Part shown: positions 1-8,759 of the stretch, piece by piece
Position numbering within the stretch: the first letter of the stretch is position 1
Layout of the letters: every line of letters begins with the position of its first letter
NCBI RefSeq assembly: GCF_019656335.1
Contig: NZ_BPLZ01000005.1
Location: 1 to 64,000, forward strand
Source: Pseudomonas sp. NCCP-436
GTDB taxonomy: Bacteria > Pseudomonadota > Gammaproteobacteria > Pseudomonadales > Pseudomonadaceae
Length of the DNA: 64,000 nucleotides
Reading direction: 5' to 3'
The notes under the pieces: generated by a model
The model's input: the letters and a program-made list of their open reading frames with translations, nothing else
The model's database searches: none
What the model was told of the DNA's origin: nothing
Translations under genes and position numbers: made by a program

Positions 1-205
1 AGCGGCAACATCAGGAACTGGGTGCTGGCACCAATCGTGTGCCTGAACCCGGAGCGGGAAGCGGTACTGCAGCAAACATCAAAGGCAGCGTGATACGCTC
101 ACGCGACAACTACCTTGAAAATCGCCGCTCAACGCAAGCACCAGCAGGTATATCTGCGCGTGCTCGCTCCAGATACCGATCATGCTGTCTCTCCTTTTTC
201 ATCCA

Positions 206-238
206 TAAAAAACGGGAGGCCATTGCTGGACTCCCGTT
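206..238 (-). terminator. rho-independent terminator of the porin gene
   Basis: On the minus strand a CGGGAG/CTCCCG stem closes over an 11-base loop and is followed by a run of six T. It lies about 20 bp past the porin stop codon, so it fits as the end of that transcript. Confidence 0.75.
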
Positions 239-255
239 GTCTGCCCTGAGCCGGA

Positions 256-1440
256 TTACCAGCTGAGCACTGCACCCACGGCAAAGGTATCGGTATCTTC
301 GTTCAGACCACTGCCTTCGGCGGCGTCAATCTCGTACTGGTTGTACTCAGCCACCAGCTTGAGGTTGTCATTGATCGTCCGGAAGTAGGCAATGCCACGG
401 GTTTCGTAATCGGCGGCCACACCCAGACCGTTGCCATCATCCTCGGTCTTGCCGTAGGACAACGCCACGCGGTTCTTGCCCCAGGAGTAGGATCCCTGCA
501 GCAGGTAGCCATCGCTGTCGATGTCGCGCAGGGTCGGCTCGCCCAGGTTGTTGGTGAAGAAGGGGTTGATGCCCTTGGCCTGGAAGCCCGATGCAGTCAG
601 CGACAGACCACCCATCTTGGCCTGTACACCGTAACCCACGCCCTTGGAGGTAATGGTGTCGACGCTGTCGTCGGTGTTCTCGGAGGTCTGGTAGGCACCG
701 TTGATCCAGGTGTAGATGGTCGAACCGCCGAGGTCGAACTGGTAGCTGATCTCCGACTCGAAGCGCGGATTCTCCTGATAGGCTTTGCCAACGGCGCTGT
801 CATCGTTGGTGTCGACCGGATCCATGATACCGACAGCGACACGCAGGCCCTCGGCCAGGTTGTTGTTGCGGTAGGTAATCTGCGAGGTCGGGAACGGGTA
901 CGGGTAGCCGGTGCCGATGTTGCCGAAGGACACGCCGTTGCCGTCGACCAGACCAAGGGTATCGGAAACGTTGCCGTAACCGGCCAGCAGCTCATCGAGG
1001 AAGATGTTGGAACGGGCGAACAGACCGAAGTCCTTACCGATCAACACCTCGCCCCACTCGGGATTGGAGACGGTGCCGTAGAACTGGCGCACGTCGATGG
1101 CGGTGTCGGTGCCGTTGGATTCGCCGTCATTGATGGTGACCCAGAACGAGGCGCGGCCACTCAGTTTGAGGTCATCGATCTGCTTGCCGAAGTTGAAGCC
1201 GATCCAGTTGGGCAGAAAGCCCATCTTCACCCGCGACTGACGGCGGTCGAACTGATCGCCCTCACGATCCACGTCGCTGTTGACGTAAAAGGCGTTGATG
1301 TAACCGTCGGTGGAGAAGGTAGTACCGTCCTGATCATACAGCATGATTTCTGCCGAGGCCTGCTGCGCGCATGCCAGCGCGACTGCGGCAGCAAGGGTCA
1401 GTGGCAAAAACCGGGTGTTGGCGATCTTGTTGTTCTTCAT
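256..1440 (-). CDS. outer membrane porin (Gram-negative porin family)
   Basis: The 394-residue product should form a beta-barrel channel for small solutes in the outer membrane. It starts with a clear Sec signal peptide (residues 1-30, cleavage after A-S-A), then runs as alternating strands rich in Gly, Asn, Asp and aromatic residues, and it ends in Leu-Ser-Trp, the aromatic C-terminus recognised by the BAM complex. GGAGAG stands upstream of the ATG. The gene is monocistronic: a terminator follows it and about 300 bp separate it from the next gene upstream. The acidic loops (many Asp/Asn) suggest a general porin; substrate preference cannot be read from the sequence. Assignment to the porin superfamily is firm, the exact subfamily is not. 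Confidence 0.85.
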   Translation of the reverse strand: MKNNKIANTRFLPLTLAAAVALACAQQASAEIMLYDQDGTTFSTDGYINAFYVNSDVDREGDQFDRRQSRVKMGFLPNWIGFNFGKQIDDLKLSGRASFWVTINDGESNGTDTAIDVRQFYGTVSNPEWGEVLIGKDFGLFARSNIFLDELLAGYGNVSDTLGLVDGNGVSFGNIGTGYPYPFPTSQITYRNNNLAEGLRVAVGIMDPVDTNDDSAVGKAYQENPRFESEISYQFDLGGSTIYTWINGAYQTSENTDDSVDTITSKGVGYGVQAKMGGLSLTASGFQAKGINPFFTNNLGEPTLRDIDSDGYLLQGSYSWGKNRVALSYGKTEDDGNGLGVAADYETRGIAYFRTINDNLKLVAEYNQYEIDAAEGSGLNEDTDTFAVGAVLSW

Positions 1441-1745
1441 AACGCTCTCCGCTTGAGTGGCGACCGCCAGGGCAGTCGGGTCGGAGGCGATTATCGAAAC
1501 CGAGGGAGAACGGCCATACGCTGCCTTGGCAGCAAATTGCTAGCACTTTGGCGCAGGTGATCTGGGCCACTTCCAGTGGCTTGCAACGGGCCTGCCACCG
1601 GTAGCAGGCGGAAGGTCTTAGTACCGGATAGATCCTTAGACGTAGAATGCCGCACGCGGCGGCCATGAGTTGCGAACAACCCTGGCGTTTAGCTAATGAC
1701 AGAAAAGGGTAAGGGCAGCGTCAGGCGTGCCGGAGGGGCGTCAGC
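1441..1745. other. intergenic region, no gene seen
   Basis: This 305 bp stretch lies between the end of pqqF and the start of the porin gene, both on the minus strand. It should hold the porin promoter. I see short overlapping reading frames only, without ribosome binding sites or family resemblance, and no strong hairpin. Confidence 0.5.
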
Positions 1746-4097
1746 CTAGCAGGAGGAACCACTGGCCAGCACACGCCAGTCCTCACCGGCCAGTAGATGG
1801 CCAAGAGCTGCGCATACATCATGCGCTGTAAGCTCGTCCAATGCCTGACGCACCTCTTGCAGATGCGACTCGGGCAAACCGGCCAGGTGCAACCACCACA
1901 ACTGCTCTGCCCGCGTAGGATTGCTGCGCGCCGGTTCCAGAGCCTGGCGCAAGGCAACGCGATATTCCTCCAGCGAGGCCTCCGACAACTCTGCCAGCGA
2001 CGCCTGCTGTGCCTCGAGAAAACGCTGTAGATGGGCAAAGATTCCGGCCGCGTCGGTATGCGGTGACTGAAGGGCGAACAACAATCCACGCTGCCCCTGC
2101 ACCTGACGAAAACCTGCCGTCAGTGCGTAGCCCAGCTGCAACTCGCCCCGCAACCGTTGGTAAAATCGCTTCTGCAGCCACTGGCCAAGCAGTCGCCAGC
2201 TCGCCTCAGCAGCTGCACGGGTAGCTGCCAGCGGGCAGAACAGCACCACGGCCGCATCACTACCCGGTTGCTGTATCTGCTGCCAGAGTAGGCCGGAGCG
2301 CCTCGCCGGAGGGGGCGGATCGAGCAGTGGCAGAACGCGCTCGAAGCTCAGAGCCAGTTGCGCTTGCTGGGCGGCACCCAACCCCACACTCAAGCCCTGG
2401 AGTCCCTGAGCGGTCGGTGTTTCACACAGCTGCGGCAAACGCTGCAACAGCGTTCGCAACAGCAGGCCATGGCTAAGCGCTGATTCGTCTGGCAATTGCC
2501 CCCCAGCCAGCAGCACAGCCAAGATCCGCTCGCTGAATGCCGGCAGCAGTTCAGCTGCGCCGTGCAAGGCCAGCGTCCAGCCCGCAGTCTGCACCTCCAA
2601 CCGGCTGGCGATACCCTGACGCTCACCCCATTGGCACAGATCGGCGATACGCTCCCGCAAACCTGCCTCGATCTTCTGCAAATCATCCGCCGATTCCAGC
2701 GGTGCCCGCCAATACATGGCAGCCGGGCCACCCCAGGCAGTGCCCGGAACCTGCCGCAAGCGAACCGCTGGCAGTCGATGCGGCTGAGGCAGATACCCTA
2801 CCGCAGACGCCGGCAGGCGCAGCGGCGCAACCGCCACACCAGGCAGCATGCTCAGCGGCAGTGCCAGCCCTCTGGCCGGCCAGCGCGGCTGCTCCTCGGG
2901 GGTACAGACCAGCTCTATCAGCCCCTCGCCAGTGGCCATCTGTTCCAGGAGTGCCAACAGCGTCTCCAGTGTTTCCTGTGACTGCAATTGCGGCTCCAGC
3001 AATTGCCGGGCTACCTCCAGCGGAGTTGCCGCCAACTGCCGGCGAACGACACTGCTCTCCCACTCACGCAACCGCAGGCGCCACCACGATGGCCGACGCA
3101 CCAGCTGCATCCAGCCCAGAAACGCCGCCCGCAGATCCGCCGCCTGTTGCGGCCGGCTGCCAATGCAGTCCAGACGTAGCAGGCACTCTCCGGCATAGGC
3201 ATATAGCACCCGACCCCGTAGCCGTTGTCCCAACTGCAACTGACGCAGCCTGGCCACCAGGCCATCTCCAGCGCTGTCCTGCAGAGCATCCAGCAGGATT
3301 GCCAAGGCCGGCTGCAATTCGCCTTGCGGCAGGCTCAGGGCCAACCCAAGGCAAATACCCGGGCCAGGATGCTGCAAACGAAGCCGGTTTGTCTGCAATG
3401 GCAGCAGAGACGCCGGCCTGGCTCGGAGGACCACGTCATCGCCGGCAGCAAAATCGCCGAAATGCCTCTGCGCCAGCTCCAGCAGTTGCTGCACCGACTG
3501 TGGCCCGACCAGGGCCAGACTCATCTGTCGCCCCTGATAATGGCGCTGGTGATAAGTCCGCAATGCCTGTTGAAAGGCCTCAGACTCCAATGGCAGGCTG
3601 CTGCGCTCGCCCGCCAGGAATTCGGCACAACGCTGCCCGGGGGCCAGTGCCTGAGCCAGTGCATGGTCGATGCGGACATCGCTATCCTGACTGCGCGCCT
3701 GGTATTCGGCCTGTAGTACTTCCCGCTCACGTTGCTGCGCCTGCAACTCCAGCAGCGGCTGACCGAGCATGTCCTGCAAATGCTGCAATGCCGGCCCCAA
3801 CTGCGCCGCCGGCAGCTCGCAGACAAAATCGGTATATCGTGCCCGGGTGGAGGCGTTGACCTGCCCGCCCTGATGCTGCACGAATGCCATTAGCCCCTGT
3901 CCGGCTGGATAGCGCCTGCTGCCGAGAAACAGCAGATGTTCGAGGAAATGCGCCAACCCCGGATATTCTTCCGGCTCGTCATGGCTACCGGCCGCTACCC
4001 GCAGACACAGCCCCGCCTGCTCAATCCAGGGCTGCTGCTGCAGGTGAAGCTGCACGCCGTTGGCCATCCGACAACGGAGGGAGGTAAGCGAGGACAT
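1746..4097 (-). CDS. pqqF: PqqF-like M16 zinc protease
   Basis: Insulinase-family (M16) metalloprotease of 783 residues, of the kind that trims the PqqA peptide during pyrroloquinoline quinone synthesis. The inverted zinc motif H50-F-L-E53-H54 is present inside the stretch AGSHDEPEEYPGLAHFLEH, which is typical of Pseudomonas PqqF, and Glu131 is well placed as the third zinc ligand. The C-terminal half is the usual degenerate second M16 repeat. I chose the ATG at 4097 rather than one 28 codons upstream because GGAGAA precedes it at proper distance and the protein aligns from there. No other pqq gene is nearby, so the assignment rests on the protein alone; a generic M16 peptidase is the alternative. 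Confidence 0.8.
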   Translation of the reverse strand: MSSLTSLRCRMANGVQLHLQQQPWIEQAGLCLRVAAGSHDEPEEYPGLAHFLEHLLFLGSRRYPAGQGLMAFVQHQGGQVNASTRARYTDFVCELPAAQLGPALQHLQDMLGQPLLELQAQQREREVLQAEYQARSQDSDVRIDHALAQALAPGQRCAEFLAGERSSLPLESEAFQQALRTYHQRHYQGRQMSLALVGPQSVQQLLELAQRHFGDFAAGDDVVLRARPASLLPLQTNRLRLQHPGPGICLGLALSLPQGELQPALAILLDALQDSAGDGLVARLRQLQLGQRLRGRVLYAYAGECLLRLDCIGSRPQQAADLRAAFLGWMQLVRRPSWWRLRLREWESSVVRRQLAATPLEVARQLLEPQLQSQETLETLLALLEQMATGEGLIELVCTPEEQPRWPARGLALPLSMLPGVAVAPLRLPASAVGYLPQPHRLPAVRLRQVPGTAWGGPAAMYWRAPLESADDLQKIEAGLRERIADLCQWGERQGIASRLEVQTAGWTLALHGAAELLPAFSERILAVLLAGGQLPDESALSHGLLLRTLLQRLPQLCETPTAQGLQGLSVGLGAAQQAQLALSFERVLPLLDPPPPARRSGLLWQQIQQPGSDAAVVLFCPLAATRAAAEASWRLLGQWLQKRFYQRLRGELQLGYALTAGFRQVQGQRGLLFALQSPHTDAAGIFAHLQRFLEAQQASLAELSEASLEEYRVALRQALEPARSNPTRAEQLWWLHLAGLPESHLQEVRQALDELTAHDVCAALGHLLAGEDWRVLASGSSC

Positions 4098-4241
4098 CGA
4101 GGGTTCTCCGGGCATCCTGCCTGCGAGCATGGTTGTCATGCCAGCGACTGACAATGCTACTTTGGCTGCCGAAATCACCACTTTCGTCGTAAATTGGCGC
4201 TATAGAGCCCTCACCAGCATGCTTCGGCCAAGGAGTGACAG

Positions 4242-4778
4242 ATGCAGAGAATCGAACATATCCGCCTGCTGGCTCGCTACAACTCCTGGATGAACGAGCG
4301 TCTCTACGCCGCTGCTGCCAGCCTGTCCGACGAAGCCCTGAGCGCCGAAAGGGGCGCCTTCTTCGGCTCGCTCCTCGGCACACTCAACCATCTGGTGGTA
4401 GCCGACCTGATCTGGCTAAAGCGCTATACCGCCCTGCCCGTTCGCTATCAGGCACTTCAGCCGCTGGTTGACCTGGAAAGGCCGCAACGACTGGACCAGC
4501 CAATGGCAGCGGACATTCGCGGACTGGGGCAGCTACGCCGGCGACTGGACAACTGCATTGAGGCACTGGCGCAGGAACTGTGCGAAGAAGAACTGGACCA
4601 GCAACTGCATTACCGCAACATGAAGGGCGTGGAGGCAAAGAAAAACTTCTTCGCCCTGTTGATGCACCTGTTCAACCACCAGACACACCATCGCGGCCAG
4701 GCCACCACCCTGCTGTCGCAGAGCGGTACGGAGGTCGGCGTCACTGACCTGCTGGCCCTTATCGAAGATATCGACTAG
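4242..4778 (+). CDS. DinB family protein
   Basis: A 178-residue protein of the DinB/YfiT four-helix-bundle superfamily, whose members bind a metal with three histidines and act as thiol transferases or have unknown roles. The conserved His of the N-terminal helix is His50 (T-L-N-H), and the C-terminal pair lies in H-L-F-N-H-Q-T-H-H-R-G-Q (His146 and His150). AAGGAG stands six bases before the ATG. It is divergent from pqqF, so the 144 bp between them holds both promoters. The enzymatic reaction is unknown. Confidence 0.85.
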   Translation: MQRIEHIRLLARYNSWMNERLYAAAASLSDEALSAERGAFFGSLLGTLNHLVVADLIWLKRYTALPVRYQALQPLVDLERPQRLDQPMAADIRGLGQLRRRLDNCIEALAQELCEEELDQQLHYRNMKGVEAKKNFFALLMHLFNHQTHHRGQATTLLSQSGTEVGVTDLLALIEDID

Positions 4779-4783
4779 TTCCT

Positions 4784-4817
4784 TGTACGAAAACTGCGCT
4801 CGATGACTTTTCGTACA
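4784..4817. repeat. perfect 10 bp inverted repeat (TGTACGAAAA / TTTTCGTACA)
   Basis: Two perfect 10-base arms (4784-4793 and 4808-4817) enclose 14 bases between the convergent dinB and amidotransferase genes. It may act as a bidirectional terminator, since the stem ends in A and T runs. The arm also occurs as the ends of the larger repeat near 23.1 kb, so it may equally be a short mobile-repeat remnant. Confidence 0.6.
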
Positions 4818-4834
4818 GCGCCTGACTCCTGGCT

Positions 4835-5542
4835 TCAAAGGCCAGCCAGCGTCAGCCAGTGCTCGTAGAAGCCTTCGGCAACCCGATTGAGTTCCTTGAC
4901 GCGAGCCGGCAGATTGTCACGCATTTCATTGATGCTCTGCTGGCTGGGCTGGCCGGAATCAAGCAGGTGCGCCCAGTCGTCAAGCCAGGCTTCAACCAGC
5001 TCCACGGTCATTTCCGGATGGCCTTGCAACGCCAATACCCTGTCACCCCAGGCAAAACCCTGATGGTCGCACCAGCGGCTGCTCATCAACGGCTGAGCTC
5101 CCTCGGGTAGGCTGAAGGTATCGCCATGCCACTGGAAGATGCTGAAGGTTTCGGGCAGGTGCGCCAGCCAGGGGCTGTCGGCAGCCTCAACCTGCCGTTG
5201 CATCTGCTGCCAGCCAGCTTCGGTGTAACCCATTGCCCGAACATCGGCTCCCAGTGCCCGGGCCAGCAACTGACCGCCAAGACAATGACCGATGATCGGC
5301 ACCTGCCGGGCAATCAAACACTGCAGAGCGGTTACTTCCTCGGCGATCCACGGCAGCGGATCGTTGACACTCATAGGCCCGCCCATCACGGCCACGGCTC
5401 GCGACTGCTCAAGGTCGTAATCACGAAGTTCACCCTGGTCAACACGCAGCACGTCGAAACTGCAGCCACGTGCCTGCAGCACCGTAGCCAGATGAGCGGG
5501 TGGACAATAATCGACATGGGTCAGAATCAGAACATCGGCCAT
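4835..5542 (-). CDS. class I glutamine amidotransferase-like protein
   Basis: The 235-residue protein has the class I glutamine amidotransferase fold (GuaA-type GATase). The nucleophile Cys87 sits in the elbow G-H-C-L-G-G, and His175 and Glu177 of G-H-P-E-M complete the triad, so it should be active in splitting glutamine or a gamma-glutamyl compound. No synthase domain is attached. The ATG at 5542 has GGAGGT just upstream; a longer frame begins 21 codons earlier but those residues look non-coding. Stand-alone homologues are often annotated as GMP synthase-like; the substrate is not known. Confidence 0.85.
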   Translation of the reverse strand: MADVLILTHVDYCPPAHLATVLQARGCSFDVLRVDQGELRDYDLEQSRAVAVMGGPMSVNDPLPWIAEEVTALQCLIARQVPIIGHCLGGQLLARALGADVRAMGYTEAGWQQMQRQVEAADSPWLAHLPETFSIFQWHGDTFSLPEGAQPLMSSRWCDHQGFAWGDRVLALQGHPEMTVELVEAWLDDWAHLLDSGQPSQQSINEMRDNLPARVKELNRVAEGFYEHWLTLAGL

Positions 5543-5638
5543 AACTACCTCCGCCGCGCAGTCTGCGCGAGGAGGGGCTACAAGTCGAGCCATACATCCC
5601 CCCATCGACCGGGCAACCGGCCGATGGGGTCTGGTTCC

Positions 5639-5983
5639 TCATGGGGCAGCCGAGGCATTCAGCTCCTGTGTAACGCCCCAACCATCCATCCGGCCACCCA
5701 GAGGAATCACAATGGATTCCAGGTCATGCTCGAAAGCTCCGATACCTGCCTGGGTGGCATACATCACCTTGCTGATCTGCAAGTGCCAGGCTCCACCTTC
5801 ACCCGGTGATACCTCGGCCTTGAGTGACTCGCCGCGAAAGTTTCTGGCTGCCATGCGGGCCCGCTCCTCGTCGGGAAAAATGGCGTAGAACTCGATGGGG
5901 TGGAATCGGGCGAAGTCGAATCCCCCTTCCTTCATCCGACGCAGCACCTGGATGCTGGCGTCTTCGTGAAAGGCTGTGCTCAT
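5639..5983 (-). CDS. RraB-like regulator of RNase E
   Basis: A 114-residue protein with the RraB fold. RraB family proteins bind the scaffold of RNase E and change which transcripts the degradosome cuts. Family marks are the N-terminal helix ending in G-F-D-F, the P-I-E-F-Y-A-I-F-P-D-E-E segment, a central W next to a long basic strand, and the C-terminal D-G-W-G. The start has GGAGG eight bases upstream. It is transcribed in the same direction as the amidotransferase, with about 100 bp between. The fold assignment is good; regulation of RNase E in this organism is inferred. Confidence 0.75.
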   Translation of the reverse strand: MSTAFHEDASIQVLRRMKEGGFDFARFHPIEFYAIFPDEERARMAARNFRGESLKAEVSPGEGGAWHLQISKVMYATQAGIGAFEHDLESIVIPLGGRMDGWGVTQELNASAAP

Positions 5984-6268
5984 AAACGACCTCCTCTCAG
6001 GCTATGGATGGCTTGACCACTTCCCCATTGCAACCGCCCTGACGGGCAGTGTCGCGACTCCTGACGGAGCCGCCCCGAGAATCGAGCCTAGGCTCGATGT
6101 GTCTGCTTCTCTGCACAATAACGACTGCCCGGTAGAAACCGGGCTGAGAGCCGTCATCAACAGCGTAGACGCCTCACAGCCATCCGGCCTCAAGTAGAAA
6201 GTCTTTGTCACAAAAGTGCCGATGCAACGTTCCCGCACCAGCTCATGGATAGACCGGCAGAACAGCCC

Positions 6269-7198
6269 TCAGAGCCCCTGCCGACGCAGAAAGGCCGCTA
6301 CCCTGGCTACAGCGTAATCCGCTACACGAAGCAAGCCGACATGAGCCTGAAACACGTGCCAAAGCCCCGGATAATGCTCCAACTGCACCTCGACACCAGA
6401 AGCACGGGCCTGCTCGGCCAAGCGCAGACTGTCGTTACGCAGCAGTTCGTCCTCGCCAACCTGGATCAGCATCGCCGGTAGCCCTTCGAGGTGGGCGAAC
6501 AGTGGCGACAGGCCCGGGTCGTCACGCCGCAGATCTGTCGGGCAGTACAGAGCAGCGGCCTGCTCCAGCCAGCGGGGATGAAGCAGCGGATCACCTGCCG
6601 GCGGCTGATGTAGATGTTCGCCAGTCAGGTCGGTGACCGGCGAGAAGCACACCAGCGCCGCAGGTGCCGGCAGCCCCAGCTCCAGAATCCGCAGGCAACC
6701 GATCAAGGCGAGATTGCCGCCAGCCGAGTCACCGCCGATGGCTATCTGCTGGGCGCGATACCCCGACTCAAGCAGCTGTCGGTAGGCCGCCACCACGTCA
6801 TCACGAGCGGCCGGAAAAGGATGTTCCGGAGCCAGCCGATAATCCAGCGCACATACCGCCAAAGCGCTCTCCTTAGCCAGACTGGCACAGAGACCGCGGT
6901 GCGTATCCGGCCCACCGATCATAAAGGCCCCGCCATGCAGGTAGAGCAACACGCCAGTACCAGCGTTGGCCGGCTTGTGCCACTGGCAGGGACGACCACC
7001 CAGTGTAGCGTTACGCCGTGCAACCCCACGTGGAGTCAGGGTCAGGGTGGTCAGCAGACGCAGGACGCGGCGCTGGCCGGCCACCGGCATCGGCGGCCTG
7101 ACCAGCGTTCGGAAGCTCAGGCGCAAAATCCCGCGCAACAGCCTGCGCAGCAGCACCTGCCCGGCTAGCGGTGGGTTGAAGTCAGCGGACGCAGTCAT
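6269..7198 (-). CDS. alpha/beta hydrolase, hormone-sensitive lipase type esterase
   Basis: A 309-residue carboxylesterase of the HSL family (family IV). The oxyanion motif H-G-G is at 88-90, the nucleophile Ser158 lies in G-D-S-A-G-G, and Asp250 (G-E-D) and His281 complete the triad. The ATG overlaps the last 17 bases of the upstream monooxygenase gene, so the two are very likely translated from one message. That pairing suggests it opens the ester or lactone made by the monooxygenase; this is inference from context. A TTG three codons upstream is a less likely start. Confidence 0.88.
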   Translation of the reverse strand: MTASADFNPPLAGQVLLRRLLRGILRLSFRTLVRPPMPVAGQRRVLRLLTTLTLTPRGVARRNATLGGRPCQWHKPANAGTGVLLYLHGGAFMIGGPDTHRGLCASLAKESALAVCALDYRLAPEHPFPAARDDVVAAYRQLLESGYRAQQIAIGGDSAGGNLALIGCLRILELGLPAPAALVCFSPVTDLTGEHLHQPPAGDPLLHPRWLEQAAALYCPTDLRRDDPGLSPLFAHLEGLPAMLIQVGEDELLRNDSLRLAEQARASGVEVQLEHYPGLWHVFQAHVGLLRVADYAVARVAAFLRRQGL

Positions 7199-8657
7199 AG
7201 TCGGCAAGCTCCGGTTGGCGGGTCATGTAGCGATAGCTGAAGGTGAAGCCCGGCCAGTTGTTGGTATGCCGGCCATCGGCGGTCTTGTACCAGCTATGGC
7301 AGCCTTGATCCCAGATGCTGCGCTGCACCGTCTGCTGTATACGGAGGTTGTAGCGACTCTGCACCTCCGGGCGCAAATCCAGATAGCGTAACTGCTGCTC
7401 ACGCAATGCCCGCAGACATCCCAGCACGTAGGCGTACTGGCTTTCCAGCATGTAAAGGATGGAACTGTGCCCGAGGTTGGTGTTCGGCCCGTAGAGCAAA
7501 AACAGGTTGGGAAAACCACTGACGCTGATACCCTTGTAGGCCTCGGCACCGGCCTGCCAGGCCTGCTGCAACGACTTTCCATGCAGACCGAAGATCTGCA
7601 TCGGCGCAAGGAACTCGGTGGCAGTAAAGCCGGTGGCGTAGATCAGCACATCGCACGGATGCTCGCGGCCATCGGCAGTGACCAGCGCCTGCTCACGCAC
7701 CTCGCGGATGGGCGAGTCGACGATCTCCACATTGGACTGAGCCAGGGCCGGAAAGTAGTCGTTGCTGATCAGGATGCGCTTGCAGCCCATGGGGTAGTCC
7801 GGCTGCAACTGTGCCCGCTTCCCCTCATCGGGCATCTGCTGCTGCAAATGACGGACGAAGCTGCGGCGAAACAGTTTCATCAGCCAGGGAAAGTGAATAA
7901 AGGCCAGAGCGCGGACCTCATGATGAAGATACTGCAGCAGGCGGTCGACACGCTGAAGCAACGTCCAGCGCTGCTTGAGGGCGATTTCCCAGGCCCGGTA
8001 GGCACGATCCGGTTTGGCCAGCACATAAGCGGCCGAGCGCTGGAACAGGCAAAGCTGCGCCACCTTAGGCTGGATCTGCGGGACGAACTGGATTGCCGAG
8101 GCACCGGTGCCGATCACTGCCACACGCTTGCCGCTCAGATCCAGATCATGGCGCCAGCGCGCCGAATGGAAGGCATCGCCGCGAAACCTCTGTAGCCCCG
8201 GCAGTGCCGGGTAGGCTGGACGGTTGAGCTGACCGCAGGCACTGACCAGCGCCTGCGCCTCGATCAGTTCCCCGCCACGGAGCTCAACCTGCCAGATGCC
8301 GCGCCCTTCATTGAAGCGTGCGCTCTTCACCTCGCTGTGACAGCGGATATGCGGTCGCAAGCGGTATTTTTCGACACACTGCAGTATGTAGGCATGAATC
8401 TCTGCCTGTGGCGCGAACTTGCGCGTCCAGTCGTGCTTGGGCTCGAAGGAGAAGGAATACAGGTGCGAAGGTACGTCGCAGGCAGCGCCCGGATAACCAT
8501 TGTCGCGCCAGGTTCCGCCCACTTCACCGGCTTTCTCCAACAACAGGAAGTCGTCCTCACCACGGCGCCGCAATTGCATGGCCAGGCCGATACCGGCGAA
8601 CCCGCTGCCGATGATCAGCACACGCCAGGACGCGTTGGTGCGGGGGTTGTTGTGCAT
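7182..8657 (-). CDS. FAD-dependent Baeyer-Villiger type monooxygenase
   Basis: A 491-residue class B flavin monooxygenase that should use FAD and NADPH to insert oxygen into a ketone, giving an ester or lactone. The FAD-binding G-x-G-x-x-G (I-I-G-S-G-F-A-G) is near residue 16, the family fingerprint F-x-G-x-x-x-H-x-x-x-W spans residues 158-168, and a second nucleotide-binding G-T-G-A-S motif follows near 185. The ATG at 8657 is preferred because GGAGG precedes it; an upstream ATG at 8678 gives a poorer fit. It is followed by an overlapping esterase and faces a divergent AraC regulator. The ketone substrate cannot be told. Confidence 0.88.
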   Translation of the reverse strand: MHNNPRTNASWRVLIIGSGFAGIGLAMQLRRRGEDDFLLLEKAGEVGGTWRDNGYPGAACDVPSHLYSFSFEPKHDWTRKFAPQAEIHAYILQCVEKYRLRPHIRCHSEVKSARFNEGRGIWQVELRGGELIEAQALVSACGQLNRPAYPALPGLQRFRGDAFHSARWRHDLDLSGKRVAVIGTGASAIQFVPQIQPKVAQLCLFQRSAAYVLAKPDRAYRAWEIALKQRWTLLQRVDRLLQYLHHEVRALAFIHFPWLMKLFRRSFVRHLQQQMPDEGKRAQLQPDYPMGCKRILISNDYFPALAQSNVEIVDSPIREVREQALVTADGREHPCDVLIYATGFTATEFLAPMQIFGLHGKSLQQAWQAGAEAYKGISVSGFPNLFLLYGPNTNLGHSSILYMLESQYAYVLGCLRALREQQLRYLDLRPEVQSRYNLRIQQTVQRSIWDQGCHSWYKTADGRHTNNWPGFTFSYRYMTRQPELADYDCVR

Positions 8658-8759
8658 TGTGATATCCCCTCCCATCAATGACGATACGCCGATACTACTG
8701 TCCAGAAAGCCGGCGGGTTATGGCATAGTCGGCCAGTTATTGTGAATTTCGGACAAGCC

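Noticed and set aside
79..183. 34-codon minus-strand frame with AAAGGAG before its ATG, past the porin terminator
   Set aside because: It stops early and no frame continues the protein to the window edge; possibly the degraded start of a gene outside the window, but unsupported.
2537..3859. 440-codon plus-strand open frame
   Set aside because: Antisense shadow of pqqF with Pro/Ala-rich low-complexity composition.
5976..6238. short frames in the 285 bp gap between the RraB and esterase genes
   Set aside because: No start signals or family resemblance.
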